A stretch of DNA of 64,000 nucleotides from Rhizobiales bacterium Ga0077545. Its GTDB lineage: Bacteria; Pseudomonadota; Alphaproteobacteria; Rhizobiales; Methylopilaceae. The first letter of the stretch is position 1; each line of letters starts with the position of its first letter. This document shows positions 50,816-59,223 of the stretch, piece after piece. The DNA lies in assembly GCA_001464335.1 (NCBI GenBank), contig LNEV01000015.1, positions 1 through 64,000 of the forward strand, in the 5' to 3' direction. Made by a program: the position numbers and the translations under genes. The notes beneath the pieces were generated by a model. The model did not search any database and was not told the DNA's origin. It saw only the letters and a program-made list of their open reading frames with translations.

Positions 50816-51531
50816 GGCCCCCCGGGGGGGTATCGCAGTATCTGCCCCTTCCGATGCCCGCTCAAATTTTTGCGGCGAACTAATCGACCTTTTTTAAGCT
50901 CAAGGACTTCATACGAAATTCGGATATATGACGTTCAGCGAACTTATGAAGGCCCAATGTGACGACCGAAGAAGTATGCACGCCACGTGCTATCTTTAAA
51001 AGGATGCCTAAGGTTCTCGGATGTCTTCTTGTAACAATTCACATTAGGGTTCACTAGGAGGCTTACCTATGGGAAAGACCACCCATATCCACCCCCTCCA
51101 ATCCCCCTAATCAACTCTTTCCTAGAGTGGGGGGTAATCGGGTGGTCTACAGGTGGGGGGTAATCACCTCCCGCCTCCATGGTCTATCCACCAATCGCGA
51201 CGCAACAGCGCGTTCTACTAACCGGCTCTTGATTTCCTTTGCTCGTTCCTCAACCACCCTCAGGCGGCGGCGGGGCTGGGACTGCTAGGGCTTGGCTCAC
51301 TGAGCGAAGCAGGAGAACAACAACGAGCGCGCCGAGGCAGCACGTCAAGAGCCATCTGATTTCGGATGTCATTACTCCCCCTCGTGCGCGCTACGTGTGG
51401 CAATCTCCCGTGCTTGACCTATCCAATAGAAGGCGGTGCTTAAAGGCACTTCACGCCCGTCCTAGAGGCTATCCCGAGGACCACGACACCGATTGCCGTG
51501 GCCCCGCATTTCCTCGCGCTGAGCGCCTGCA
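50816..51531. other. 716-base stretch without a recognisable gene
   Basis: Contains C- and G-runs, a pair of direct repeats (51127-51165) and short frames without ribosome sites. It separates the accessory gene pair from the minus-strand genes next to the integrase and may hold the element's replication or packaging site. Confidence 0.5.
51127..51165. repeat. Tandem GTGGGGGGTAATC repeats
   Basis: Two exact 13-base copies, at 51127-51139 and 51153-51165, 26 bases apart from start to start. The interval also has GGGTGGTCT, which recurs inverted near 51066. Iteron-like, but only two units. Confidence 0.45.
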
Positions 51532-51957
51532 TCAGGCATGCTCATCCATCATCAACCACGCCACCATCTCCAACCGCGTTGCCTCCTTTTGAAGCACCTC
51601 CGCCTGCCGCTGCAGTGATGCCGCTGTCGACAGCATGATCGGTGCGAAGTCCTGATCAGGGGGCCAGAGCGCCGCGAGAATGGGCCTTACCTTGTCGATG
51701 GGCGTGTCCGTATCCCAAACGAAGGGCACCGGAGGAGCTCCCCACATGATGTTGGCCCTGCGGGCTTCGCTCATACGCAGGACGGCAGAGCAAATCATCT
51801 CTGTCGTGACGCTTTGCCTCGATAAACCCGTCTCGTCGGAAATGTCGGAGATGATCTCCGTCGCCATCTGGTGGGACCATCTCATGAACTCGTCGAATGT
51901 GTCGCGATGCTTTTTCGCCATTCTCTGGCGCGTCTTGAAGGTCAGCCCCGCCATCAT
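51532..51957 (-). CDS. Unknown phage-type protein
   Basis: 141 residues, ATG at 51957 nine bases after GGAGG, sharing one base with the upstream gene's stop. Mostly helical: K-K-H-R-D-T-F-D-E-F-M-R-W near the start and L-Q-R-Q-A-E-V-L-Q-K-E-A-T-R-L near the end. No signal, membrane segment or known motif. Tight spacing with the 75-residue gene suggests a functional pair, perhaps early phage or structural accessory proteins. Function unknown. Confidence 0.65.
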   Translation of the reverse strand: MMAGLTFKTRQRMAKKHRDTFDEFMRWSHQMATEIISDISDETGLSRQSVTTEMICSAVLRMSEARRANIMWGAPPVPFVWDTDTPIDKVRPILAALWPPDQDFAPIMLSTAASLQRQAEVLQKEATRLEMVAWLMMDEHA

Positions 51958-52184
51958 CACTCAGCGCCTCCTTTGGCGTCGAAAGTGAAGTACAGGCGGC
52001 CCAGCCAAACCTCCGTTGTCCGGCCCTCCCGCCTGACCTCAAAGAAGGGGGTATCCGAGCCATTGGGACCCCGCCATTCGTAGAAGCAATCAAAGAGGCC
52101 AGGAACTTGAACAAAGGCCGTCATCAAGCCGCACTCGAAAACGGCTCTCTGGCGGGCCCAGATGGAGAGTTCGACTGAAAGCAC
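51957..52184 (-). CDS. Unknown 75-residue phage-type protein
   Basis: A GTG start preceded by GAGGGG at a usable distance. The chain has W-A-R-Q-R-A-V-F-E, then V-Q-V-P-G-L-F-D-C-F-Y-E-W and a beta-rich C terminus (R-T-T-E-V-W-L-G-R-L-Y-F-T-F-D). I recognise no family. It overlaps the 141-residue gene downstream. Confidence 0.65.
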   Translation of the reverse strand: MLSVELSIWARQRAVFECGLMTAFVQVPGLFDCFYEWRGPNGSDTPFFEVRREGRTTEVWLGRLYFTFDAKGGAE

Positions 52185-52345
52185 TGTAGTTACCCCTCAG
52201 CAGTTGATTAACGTGGAGAGGAAAATCCGGGCGCTCGACAAAGCCAAGATGGCCAGATGCCACGATTGCAAACGTTCGGAAATATGCAGTATATATGCCC
52301 ATCGTACTTACCCACATGTGGGATAATCCCAGCGGCGTTTCGCCC

Positions 52346-53032
52346 TTATCGACTCCTTTTCCGATGCTTATCGGCCATCTCCTCAGAGACATCGCTCTCG
52401 TAGCACAACGGCGCATAGCCGCCCCGTTTGGAGTGGGCACTCCTTTGTCCACACCTTCGTCCTGCGCGGTCGGTGTTATACGGACACGGGCAATTCCCCG
52501 GATAGCTCGCGATGGACTCCGAAATGAGGGCCCGCGCCACCGCCGAGAACGCCGCTTGAGGGATAGCCGGGAGCTGGGGTTTCTCCGACTTCGCCGCAGC
52601 CGTGGGCCGTTGGTCCGAGAGATAGCGGGAACTGGCCCAGCCGGTACGGCCTGAAACGCTTCGTACCTTGGTCCAGTCAGCGCCCCGTTCCAGTTCGACC
52701 ACAGCGGAGCCATTGGGCAGCCCTTCCAGCACGTCGGCGGACCCCGAGGGACCCACGCGAAGGTTCAGGCTGGAAGCTGTGACGTAAAGGCTCCGCTCAC
52801 CTGTGCGGGCTTGTGAGCGCGTCTGTTGCTGGGGCTCCGGCCATGCCCCACGCCGGACTTGCGATGACAGCAGAGATAGCGGTTGCGCGGCGGTCTGGGA
52901 GGATTGGGAGGCCGTGGGGTTCGACGTGCGAGCTGGCTTGTCGTCATCACCTCCCCCGAAGATGCCCCAGAGGACGAGCAACAGCAGACCGGCCCCGGTC
53001 CAGCTCCCCCCTTTGCCCCCTCGTCGCGCCAT
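52346..53032 (-). CDS. Membrane-anchored SH3 protein with cysteine-rich tail
   Basis: 228 residues. A membrane helix at about 12-28 (G-A-G-L-L-L-L-V-L-W-G-I-F), a low-complexity linker, a bacterial SH3 domain at about 80-140 (S-L-N-L-R-V-G-P-S-G-S-A-D-V-L, then T-G-W-A-S-S-R-Y-L), and a C-terminal block N-C-P-C-P-Y-N-T-D-R-A-G-R-R-C-G with G-Y-A-P-L-C-Y. The tail recurs in SH3 proteins of proteobacteria and mobile elements and may be a small nuclease-like or metal-binding fold; its function is unknown to me. Located next to the integrase. Confidence 0.8.
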   Translation of the reverse strand: MARRGGKGGSWTGAGLLLLVLWGIFGGGDDDKPARTSNPTASQSSQTAAQPLSLLSSQVRRGAWPEPQQQTRSQARTGERSLYVTASSLNLRVGPSGSADVLEGLPNGSAVVELERGADWTKVRSVSGRTGWASSRYLSDQRPTAAAKSEKPQLPAIPQAAFSAVARALISESIASYPGNCPCPYNTDRAGRRCGQRSAHSKRGGYAPLCYESDVSEEMADKHRKRSR

Positions 53033-53085
53033 AACGTGCCCCCAGCAGAGACGTTAGCGCGGTGTGAGGTGCTCGTGAAGGTTGC

Positions 53086-54894
53086 TTATCGGATGCGCTT
53101 CCAGTCCACACCGGCGAAGTCGATGCGGGCTATTTCTTCCGCCAGCCGCTCCAATGGATAACCGCTGTCCCTGCCTCCGTCAGCGTTTCGCTGGCGACCA
53201 TAGCGCGCGCCTACGGAATTGTTGGAGTGACCAACTAGGTGGTTCAGAACAGTCTCATCCACTCCCGCCTCACGTCCGAAGCGTTTGAACGTGCCTCGGA
53301 ACGAGTGAAAGGCCTTACGCGGATCATCAACCACATTGGCGTCGAGGTAGGTACCAAACCACTCGCCCCATTTATTCACGCGGCTGGAAAGTTTGTCGCG
53401 TCCTTCGAAGCCCGGCCAAAGGCTTTCGTCCGGCCCGGCCTCATTGAGCCGACTTTTATGGAAGTCGAGAAACCCGAGCTGGATTAGAAGCGGGTGGACC
53501 GGCACCCGACGAACGGAAGTCAAGTTCTTGATGGACTTTCCGGCATCACGGTCGAAGCGGACCACCCAGATACCTGTGTCGGCATCTTCCACCACGTCTC
53601 GCGTATATAGTTGCAGGACTTCACTGCGCCGCGCTCCTTGCAACAGAGCGACCAGAGGGGCCCATTTTGCGGTCTCCCCACGGCCCCTGATCGGGCGCGC
53701 GCGCTGGGCGAAAACCGCAGACGCGAAGAGCATATTCAATTCGGTCTTGCTGAACGGGTCGAAACTCTCTTCCGCGAGCGGGTCAATTTTGTAGACGACA
53801 TCAAACGGGTTTCGCCATTCCACCTTGTCGAAATGGCCATCTCTTTCGGCCCGCGCGAGAACTGCACCGAGAAGAACCATCGTCTTGTTGATCGTGGATG
53901 CTGACCTCAGAGGATAGTCACTTAGGTCTCGCTTCAGGAGCGCCGCGAGTGGCAGCGCCTTGAGGCTTCGCGGAAGCCCTTTAGGCACCTTCATGAACGC
54001 GTCCCGAAACTCCCGGGTATGCGCTTTGCTAATCCTCATGACGTCCATATCGCCGTGAAGCTCGATGAAGCGCTTCAAAGCCGCCTCCGTCTCCACAATC
54101 GTATTTGAGGCGGGCTTCTTTGCACCTTTGCCACCGCCGCCGTCTGCCCAAGCGCGGAACGCCTTAGTGAACGTCCAGGCATTCGAAGACTCGAGGTCCT
54201 CGGAAGGCTGCGGTGGTGTTGAAACATCATCACCATCAAGGCGCGCCCTGATGTCCTCCATCGCGCGGCGTTCGGCTGCCGCGAGGTCGGCCTCAAGAGC
54301 CTGCCTTTCCTCCTGAGAAAGCCGCGCAGGGTCCTCCCCGCTGTGAAGCAGCCACTTTTCAGCCATCGCGCTCAGGCGCTCGGAGACCCGGAAGCGAGCA
54401 ATGCCTCGCTTGGCATCACGCTCGGTCTCCTCAACCCATCGCGCATAGACCTCAAGGTCGGCTTCAGACATGCCTAGGGACCGTTGATCCTTCGCAGGTC
54501 CAATCTTGAACGCTTGCCCTATCCCAAGCCCCTCGCGCCGCCGCAGCTCATCCAAAGTCAGGATAAGCCGCCTGTGCTCCTCGGCTATTGCGTGAGCCTT
54601 CTTGGCACTGAAAGCGCTCTGCTCGCCACCGCTGAGCCAATGCCGCGCCGCCTCAAACAGAGCCTCATGCACAGCAATTTCCAAACCGGCTTTGCGCTTG
54701 GCCTCACGCTCCTCGTGAGTCCTTAGCGACTTCCACACAGCCGTTTTAAAGTGACCCGGCTTCCGGTCGCTTTCGAGGGAGCGAAGTGCTTCTGGCGCGG
54801 CGCGGGGTAAGACTCTACCAGCCAAATCATCGGGCAGGTCAGCCTTGAAGTAATAGGTGCCGTTGCGTCGGATCAGATGCGACATGCGCGGCAT
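53086..54894 (-). CDS. Tyrosine site-specific integrase
   Basis: 602 residues from the ATG at 54894 (GAAGGG eight bases upstream), long for the family because of an extended N-terminal domain. It opens with MSHLIRRNGTYYFKADLP. Catalytic residues: Arg in Q-G-A-R-R-S-E-V, HxxR in F-H-S-F-R-G-T-F, His in L-V-G-H-S-N-N and Tyr in G-A-R-Y-G. It should insert the element at the 3' end of tRNA-Glu, 100 bases from its start, and excise it again. Intact, so mobility may be retained. Confidence 0.93.
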   Translation of the reverse strand: MPRMSHLIRRNGTYYFKADLPDDLAGRVLPRAAPEALRSLESDRKPGHFKTAVWKSLRTHEEREAKRKAGLEIAVHEALFEAARHWLSGGEQSAFSAKKAHAIAEEHRRLILTLDELRRREGLGIGQAFKIGPAKDQRSLGMSEADLEVYARWVEETERDAKRGIARFRVSERLSAMAEKWLLHSGEDPARLSQEERQALEADLAAAERRAMEDIRARLDGDDVSTPPQPSEDLESSNAWTFTKAFRAWADGGGGKGAKKPASNTIVETEAALKRFIELHGDMDVMRISKAHTREFRDAFMKVPKGLPRSLKALPLAALLKRDLSDYPLRSASTINKTMVLLGAVLARAERDGHFDKVEWRNPFDVVYKIDPLAEESFDPFSKTELNMLFASAVFAQRARPIRGRGETAKWAPLVALLQGARRSEVLQLYTRDVVEDADTGIWVVRFDRDAGKSIKNLTSVRRVPVHPLLIQLGFLDFHKSRLNEAGPDESLWPGFEGRDKLSSRVNKWGEWFGTYLDANVVDDPRKAFHSFRGTFKRFGREAGVDETVLNHLVGHSNNSVGARYGRQRNADGGRDSGYPLERLAEEIARIDFAGVDWKRIR

Positions 54895-54993
54895 ATATCG
54901 GGCCCTTCCGTAGCACGCAAACGTAGCAGCCGGAAAAGCCAAAAACCTTGAGGATCAAGGAGTTCTTAGAAAATCAGCATGTTGGGGAAAGTT

Positions 54994-55010
54994 TGGCGCT
55001 CCCTAGGGGA
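54994..55010. repeat. attR inside tRNA-Glu
   Basis: Right copy of the 17-base repeat; it is the genuine 3' end of the tRNA gene, so the gene is kept whole after insertion. Confidence 0.85.
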
Positions 55011-55069
55011 CTCGAACCCCTGTTTTCGCCGTGAGAGGGCGACGTCCTAGACCGCTAGACGAAGGGAGC
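54994..55069 (-). tRNA. tRNA-Glu (anticodon CUC)
   Basis: 76 bases including an encoded CCA. The acceptor arm GCTCCCT pairs with AGGGAGC, with G as discriminator. The anticodon stem CGCC/GGCG encloses CTCTCAC, giving anticodon CUC. The T-arm is CAGGGGTTCGAGTCCCC. It is the attachment site of the 13-kb element and marks the change from accessory to core genes. Confidence 0.95.
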
Positions 55070-55162
55070 GCGGCGCGGTTTGGACCGCGAGGCGCTTCCT
55101 ATACGGGCAGCGCCTTTGGCCCGCAAGGGCATTGCGGCAAAACCCGCCTGCTTTCCGTGCGC

Positions 55163-55522
55163 TCAAGGCGCCGGGATGAGGCTTTCGATCTTGCCGCGGT
55201 AGACGAGCGTTGCGGCGTCGAAGACGAAGATGGCCTGACGTCCGTCCTCGGCATCGACGGTCACGAAAAGGCGCGTGCCGTCGGAGGTGGTGCCGCTGAT
55301 GCGCTGGTTCTTGCCGATGGGCAGCACCGCCTGAATTTCGCCCGGCGGCGGCGACAGGACCGGATCCTGCTTGACGAGACGCCACACGATCACCGACATG
55401 ACCGTCAGAACGCCGACCGCCATAATGGCAAACGACACGCCGACGAACAGCCGCATCTTCCGCACGATCGCGGCCGAGGCGGGATCTTCTTCGGTCTCGA
55501 TATCCTGTTCCTGTTTGGCCAT
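55163..55522 (-). CDS. Small membrane protein (DUF6476-like)
   Basis: 119 residues starting MAKQEQDIETEEDPASA. One membrane helix at about 25-50 (L-F-V-G-V-S-F-A-I-M-A-V-G-V-L-T-V), then a beta-rich extracytoplasmic part with L-P-I-G-K-N-Q-R-I. It fits a conserved alphaproteobacterial family found beside rluD; I believe this is DUF6476 but could not check. Its ATG abuts the rluD ATG back to back (CATATG). The frame is open much further upstream, antisense to rluD, but that part is a shadow. Confidence 0.75.
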   Translation of the reverse strand: MAKQEQDIETEEDPASAAIVRKMRLFVGVSFAIMAVGVLTVMSVIVWRLVKQDPVLSPPPGEIQAVLPIGKNQRISGTTSDGTRLFVTVDAEDGRQAIFVFDAATLVYRGKIESLIPAP

Positions 55523-56542
55523 ATGACCGATCCTGCCCCCGAAAACGCGCCTGAAATTCTGGAAATCGTGCTGCCCGCAGAAGCCGCCGGCGAACGCTTC
55601 GACCGGGCACTGGCTGCCGCCCTCCCCGATCTGTCGCGGACCCGGATACAGGCGCTTGTGCGCGCGGGCAAGGTCAGCGCGGACGGACGGCCGGTCGACG
55701 ATGCCGGCAAGAAGATCGCCGGCGGGGAGACCGTGTCGGTCGAAATCCCGCCGCCGGAACCTGCGATCCCGCAGGCCGAGGACATTCCACTCGTCATCGT
55801 CCATGAGGACGACGACCTCGTCGTCATCGAAAAGCCGGCAGGTCTGGTCGTCCATCCTGGCGCGGGAAACTGGTCCGGCACGCTCGTCAACGCCCTGCTG
55901 CATCACTGCCGGGGATCGCTGTCGGGCATTGGCGGGGTGGAACGGCCGGGCATCGTGCATCGGCTCGACAAGGACACATCGGGCCTTCTCGTTGTCGCCA
56001 AGAACGACAAGGCGCACCGGCATCTGGCCGAGCAATTTGCCGATCACGGGCGCACCGGCCACCTCGAACGGGCCTATCTCGCACTCATCTGGGGTGAGCC
56101 CATCCGGCCGCGCGGCACGGTGGATGCGCCCATCGACCGCGACCCGCACAACCGCGAGAAGATGCGCGTGTCGCGGCCCGGCAGGGGCCGCGAGGCCATC
56201 ACGCATTGGGAACTGATCGAAAGGTTCGGCCCCCGCGCAAAGCCCATTGCGAGCCTGATCCAGTGCGTTCTCGAAACCGGCCGCACCCACCAGATCCGCG
56301 CCCACATGGCCCATATCGGCCATCCCGTGCTGGGCGATCCGGTCTATGGCGCGGGGTTCAGGACGAAAGTGGCGCACCTCACCGACGAGGCGCGTGCCGA
56401 TCTATCGGCGCTCAACCGGCAGGCGCTTCACGCGGCGCATCTGGCCTTCGAACACCCCTCGACCGGTGAAATCTTAAGTTTCGACAGCGATCTTCCTGAG
56501 GATCTGCAGCAACTTTTAGAGAGCCTGCAAGCTCAGTCTTAG
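55523..56542 (+). CDS. rluD: Ribosomal large subunit pseudouridine synthase
   Basis: 339 residues from the ATG at 55523. An S4 RNA-binding domain lies at about 20-80 (R-I-Q-A-L-V-R-A-G-K-V). The catalytic block G-I-V-H-R-L-D-K-D-T-S-G-L-L holds the Asp, and G-R-T-H-Q-I-R-A-H is the second motif. RluD modifies helix 69 of 23S rRNA. rluD followed by rpoH is a common alphaproteobacterial order. The RluC/RluD distinction rests on context. Confidence 0.9.
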   Translation: MTDPAPENAPEILEIVLPAEAAGERFDRALAAALPDLSRTRIQALVRAGKVSADGRPVDDAGKKIAGGETVSVEIPPPEPAIPQAEDIPLVIVHEDDDLVVIEKPAGLVVHPGAGNWSGTLVNALLHHCRGSLSGIGGVERPGIVHRLDKDTSGLLVVAKNDKAHRHLAEQFADHGRTGHLERAYLALIWGEPIRPRGTVDAPIDRDPHNREKMRVSRPGRGREAITHWELIERFGPRAKPIASLIQCVLETGRTHQIRAHMAHIGHPVLGDPVYGAGFRTKVAHLTDEARADLSALNRQALHAAHLAFEHPSTGEILSFDSDLPEDLQQLLESLQAQS

Positions 56543-56690
56543 GTCTGATCTGGGTTCACACGCCTGTGACTCTGGCGCCCCCTTATCGTCACAAACAAGT
56601 CTTCCTATATTGGGCAACGATGGTCGGCGTTGGTTTACGCGGCCAGACGCGGCCCTGCTTTGAGGGGGCTGACGGGGAAGGTAAAAGACG

Positions 56691-57578
56691 ATGGCGCGTG
56701 CTGCGCTCCCAATTATTTCGGCCGACAGCGGTCTCAGCCGCTACCTCGATGAAATCCGGCGTTTTCCGATGCTGGAACCCAACGAGGAGTTCATGCTCGC
56801 CAAACGCTGGCGGGAACATCAGGACCCGGACGCCGCCCACAGGCTGGTGACAAGCCATCTGCGGCTCGTCGCGAAGATCGCGATGGGCTATCGCGGCTAT
56901 GGCCTGCCGATCGGTGAAGTGATTTCGGAAGGCAATGTCGGCCTGATGCAGGCGGTGAAGCGGTTCGAGCCCGACAAGGGCTTTCGCCTTGCCACCTATG
57001 CAATGTGGTGGATTCGCGCCGCCATCCAGGAATACATCCTGCGTTCGTGGTCGCTCGTGAAGATGGGCACGACCGCGAACCAGAAGAAGCTCTTCTTCAA
57101 CCTGCGCAAGGCCAAGAGCCAGATTTCCGCCCTTGAGGACGGAGATCTGAGGCCCGATCAGGTCAAGCAGATTGCCACCAAGCTCGGCGTCACCGAAGAA
57201 GACGTCATCTCGATGAACCGCCGCCTGTCGGGCGATTCCTCTCTCAACTCGCCGCTGCGGGGCGATGAGGCGGATTCGTCCGAATGGCAGGATTGGCTGG
57301 TCGACGATTCGGCCTCGCAGGAAACCATCCTTGCCGAGAGCGAAGAGCTCGACAACCGGCGCACCGCGCTGAAGCGGGCAATGGATGTGCTGAACGAGCG
57401 GGAGCGGCGCATTTTCGAAGCCCGCAAGCTGTCCGAGGATCCGGTCACGCTTGAGGAATTGTCGGAAGAGTTCGGCGTGTCCCGCGAGCGCGTTCGCCAG
57501 ATCGAGGTCCGCGCCTTCGAAAAGGTGCAGGCCGCCGTGCGTGCCAACATCGCGACCGTCGAAGCGGGCGCCGCCTGA
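56691..57578 (+). CDS. rpoH: RNA polymerase sigma-32 factor
   Basis: 295 residues. Region 2 contains Y-R-G-Y-G-L-P-I-G-E-V-I-S-E-G-N-V-G-L-M and the RpoH box region Q-K-K-L-F-F-N-L-R-K; region 4 has the helix-turn-helix L-E-E-L-S-E-E-F-G-V-S-R-E-R-V-R-Q. It directs heat-shock transcription and may feed the chaperone locus at 15-29 kb. GGGGAAGG precedes the ATG, and a strong terminator follows. Confidence 0.95.
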   Translation: MARAALPIISADSGLSRYLDEIRRFPMLEPNEEFMLAKRWREHQDPDAAHRLVTSHLRLVAKIAMGYRGYGLPIGEVISEGNVGLMQAVKRFEPDKGFRLATYAMWWIRAAIQEYILRSWSLVKMGTTANQKKLFFNLRKAKSQISALEDGDLRPDQVKQIATKLGVTEEDVISMNRRLSGDSSLNSPLRGDEADSSEWQDWLVDDSASQETILAESEELDNRRTALKRAMDVLNERERRIFEARKLSEDPVTLEELSEEFGVSRERVRQIEVRAFEKVQAAVRANIATVEAGAA

Positions 57579-57606
57579 TCTTTCGAAAATTGCCTTTCAA
57601 GGCATG

Positions 57607-57647
57607 AAAAATCCCGGGTCCTACTTTCGCAGCCCGGGATTTTTTAA
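57607..57647 (+). terminator. Rho-independent terminator of rpoH
   Basis: AAATCCCGGG and CCCGGGATTT form a 10-bp perfect stem, followed by a T-run. Confidence 0.9.
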
Positions 57648-57674
57648 TGCGCTTGTCCGATCAGGCCGATCCGA

Positions 57675-59168
57675 TCAGGGTTGGCCGGCGGGCGGCGTCG
57701 TGTCCCATGCCGCGAAGGCCGCTTCGAACGCCCGCTCGCCCGGAGTGCCCTTCTCGACGGTCAGAACGGCGCGGCGGCCATTGTCGTAAAGGATCGGAAT
57801 ATCGATCCAGCCGCGATTGCGGATCGACTGCATGTTCTGTTCGCGGTCAGCCGGCGAGGCTTCGAGACCGATCCAGAACAGATTCTTCGTCACCTTGACC
57901 GACATGCCCTTGAGGGCCGAGCCCCCGGCGTCCTCGGTGTCCTTGAACAGGATGCCGGGCACATTGCCGATGCCGACATTCGGGAAATCGGCCGGAACGG
58001 TAAAGCCGATCTCGATGACATGGCTGGCGGGAAGCGTCTGGTCCAGATTGCGGGTGATGGTCATCGTCACCGTCATGGCGCGATCGGGAATGGTGATTTC
58101 GCCGATGAGGCGCAGTTCGGCCGGATTGCCGGGCACAGGCTCCGTGCGCCAAGCGGTTGTGCCGTTTGCCACCACGCCGCCCTGCTGGTCCGGCGCTTCA
58201 TCGTAGAGAATGGCGCGCTGCGCGACGATGCCCTGCGCACTCGGCGCGGGCTGGACGGGCGGCGCGTCTGCGGCAGGTGCCGCAGGGGCCACCGGCTCCG
58301 GCGTGACGACAGGCGCCTCGTTCTGCGGAACGGCCGTTTCCACGGAGCCTGAGCCCACGCGGTCATCATCCTTGGGCCCAGGTGCTTGGCTGACCGGATC
58401 GGTTCCGCCCATTCCGAGGAGGGGCAGTATCGTGTCGCGGGCGAAATAGCCGCCGGCTGCGAGAGCCGCGACCAGCGCGATCGCGAGCAGCGCTCCAGTC
58501 TTGCCGCGCGACGATTTCTCGTCCGGTTCTTCGGGTTCGCGAAGATTCGGATTGGCGTCGCCGAACGGATGCCCAACGGGCGCCCTCAACGATGGGTCGG
58601 GCCGTGTGCTGCCCGGAAGCGGTCCCGGAACGCGCGGACGATCGATCACAGGTTCGGTGCGCGGCGGCAGCGCCGCCCCGCGACCGGTGGGATCGAATGC
58701 GGCGCGTGTCGTCGAGGCGCTCGCCTGGGCGCTGGCGGTGGCGGCACCGAGAGAGGCGGCAGCCGCGGCAGCCGCATGAACCTTGCTTAAACCATCCGTT
58801 CCCGCGGCACGCGGCGACGGCGATCTCGGTGCAGGCGGCAGATCGGGAATGGAAGGAGACGGCGGCTCGGCGGGAGGCGGCGGTGCGATAGGGGCCGCGC
58901 GCGGCGCGGGCGGCGGCGAGATCGACACCGGCGGCGCCTCGGGCGCGGCCTTCGCGGACGCGCGGGCCTCGGCCTCGATCCGGCGCACGGCCTCTTCGAG
59001 ACCGAGGCGCTCCTTGGTGATTTCCGATTCGGTCAGCGGCGGGTCGTAACTGCGGAGCTGCTTGACGATCGCCTGGCGGGCGCGTTCGTACACGGCCCGG
59101 CGTGCCTCGGCCGTGTTGGACTCAAGGCTGCTGATCGCACGCGTCAATACGGGATAATAATCGGCCAT
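57675..59168 (-). CDS. Conserved membrane protein with Pro/Ala-rich cytosolic region
   Basis: 497 residues. Residues 1-70 are helical (Y-Y-P-V-L-T-R-A-I-S-S-L and Y-E-R-A-R-Q-A-I-V-K-Q-L). A long Pro/Ala-rich stretch follows, then one membrane helix at about 225-245 (L-L-A-I-A-L-V-A-A-L-A-A-G-G), another linker and a C-terminal domain from about 320 (D-Q-T-L-P-A-S-H-V-I-E-I-G-F). The N-terminal block is conserved in Hyphomicrobiales to my knowledge. Function unknown. Confidence 0.82.
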   Translation of the reverse strand: MADYYPVLTRAISSLESNTAEARRAVYERARQAIVKQLRSYDPPLTESEITKERLGLEEAVRRIEAEARASAKAAPEAPPVSISPPPAPRAAPIAPPPPAEPPSPSIPDLPPAPRSPSPRAAGTDGLSKVHAAAAAAASLGAATASAQASASTTRAAFDPTGRGAALPPRTEPVIDRPRVPGPLPGSTRPDPSLRAPVGHPFGDANPNLREPEEPDEKSSRGKTGALLAIALVAALAAGGYFARDTILPLLGMGGTDPVSQAPGPKDDDRVGSGSVETAVPQNEAPVVTPEPVAPAAPAADAPPVQPAPSAQGIVAQRAILYDEAPDQQGGVVANGTTAWRTEPVPGNPAELRLIGEITIPDRAMTVTMTITRNLDQTLPASHVIEIGFTVPADFPNVGIGNVPGILFKDTEDAGGSALKGMSVKVTKNLFWIGLEASPADREQNMQSIRNRGWIDIPILYDNGRRAVLTVEKGTPGERAFEAAFAAWDTTPPAGQP

Positions 59169-59223
59169 CTGTTCTTTTGTACCAGCGTGGCGCGGAAACG
59201 CCTACGTCTGCATTGCGATAGAG

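Larger units (their letters stand above)
41966..55010. mobile_element. Integrated element in tRNA-Glu, 13 kb
   Basis: Bounded by a 17-base direct repeat identical to the CCA end, acceptor arm and start of the T-arm of tRNA-Glu. A tyrosine integrase gene begins 100 bases from the intact tRNA. Contents include a serine resolvase, AP2 and HNH genes, one giant virion-type protein, an SH3 protein, several unknown genes and an accessory membrane protein. No capsid, terminase or polymerase gene is present, so it is a degraded podovirus-like prophage or a satellite, not a full phage. Confidence 0.85.

Noticed and set aside
51239-51592. Plus-strand frame of 117 codons in the element
   Set aside because: Overlaps the end of a better supported minus-strand gene and has no ribosome site.
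52090-52713. Minus-strand frame of 207 codons overlapping the SH3 gene
   Set aside because: The overlapping frame 52346-53032 has an SH3 domain, a membrane helix and a known cysteine-rich tail; this one has only Arg/Ser-rich sequence.
55523-56377. Upstream extension of the small DUF6476-like frame across rluD
   Set aside because: It is antisense to the clearly coding rluD; the family-like protein begins at the ATG at 55522.
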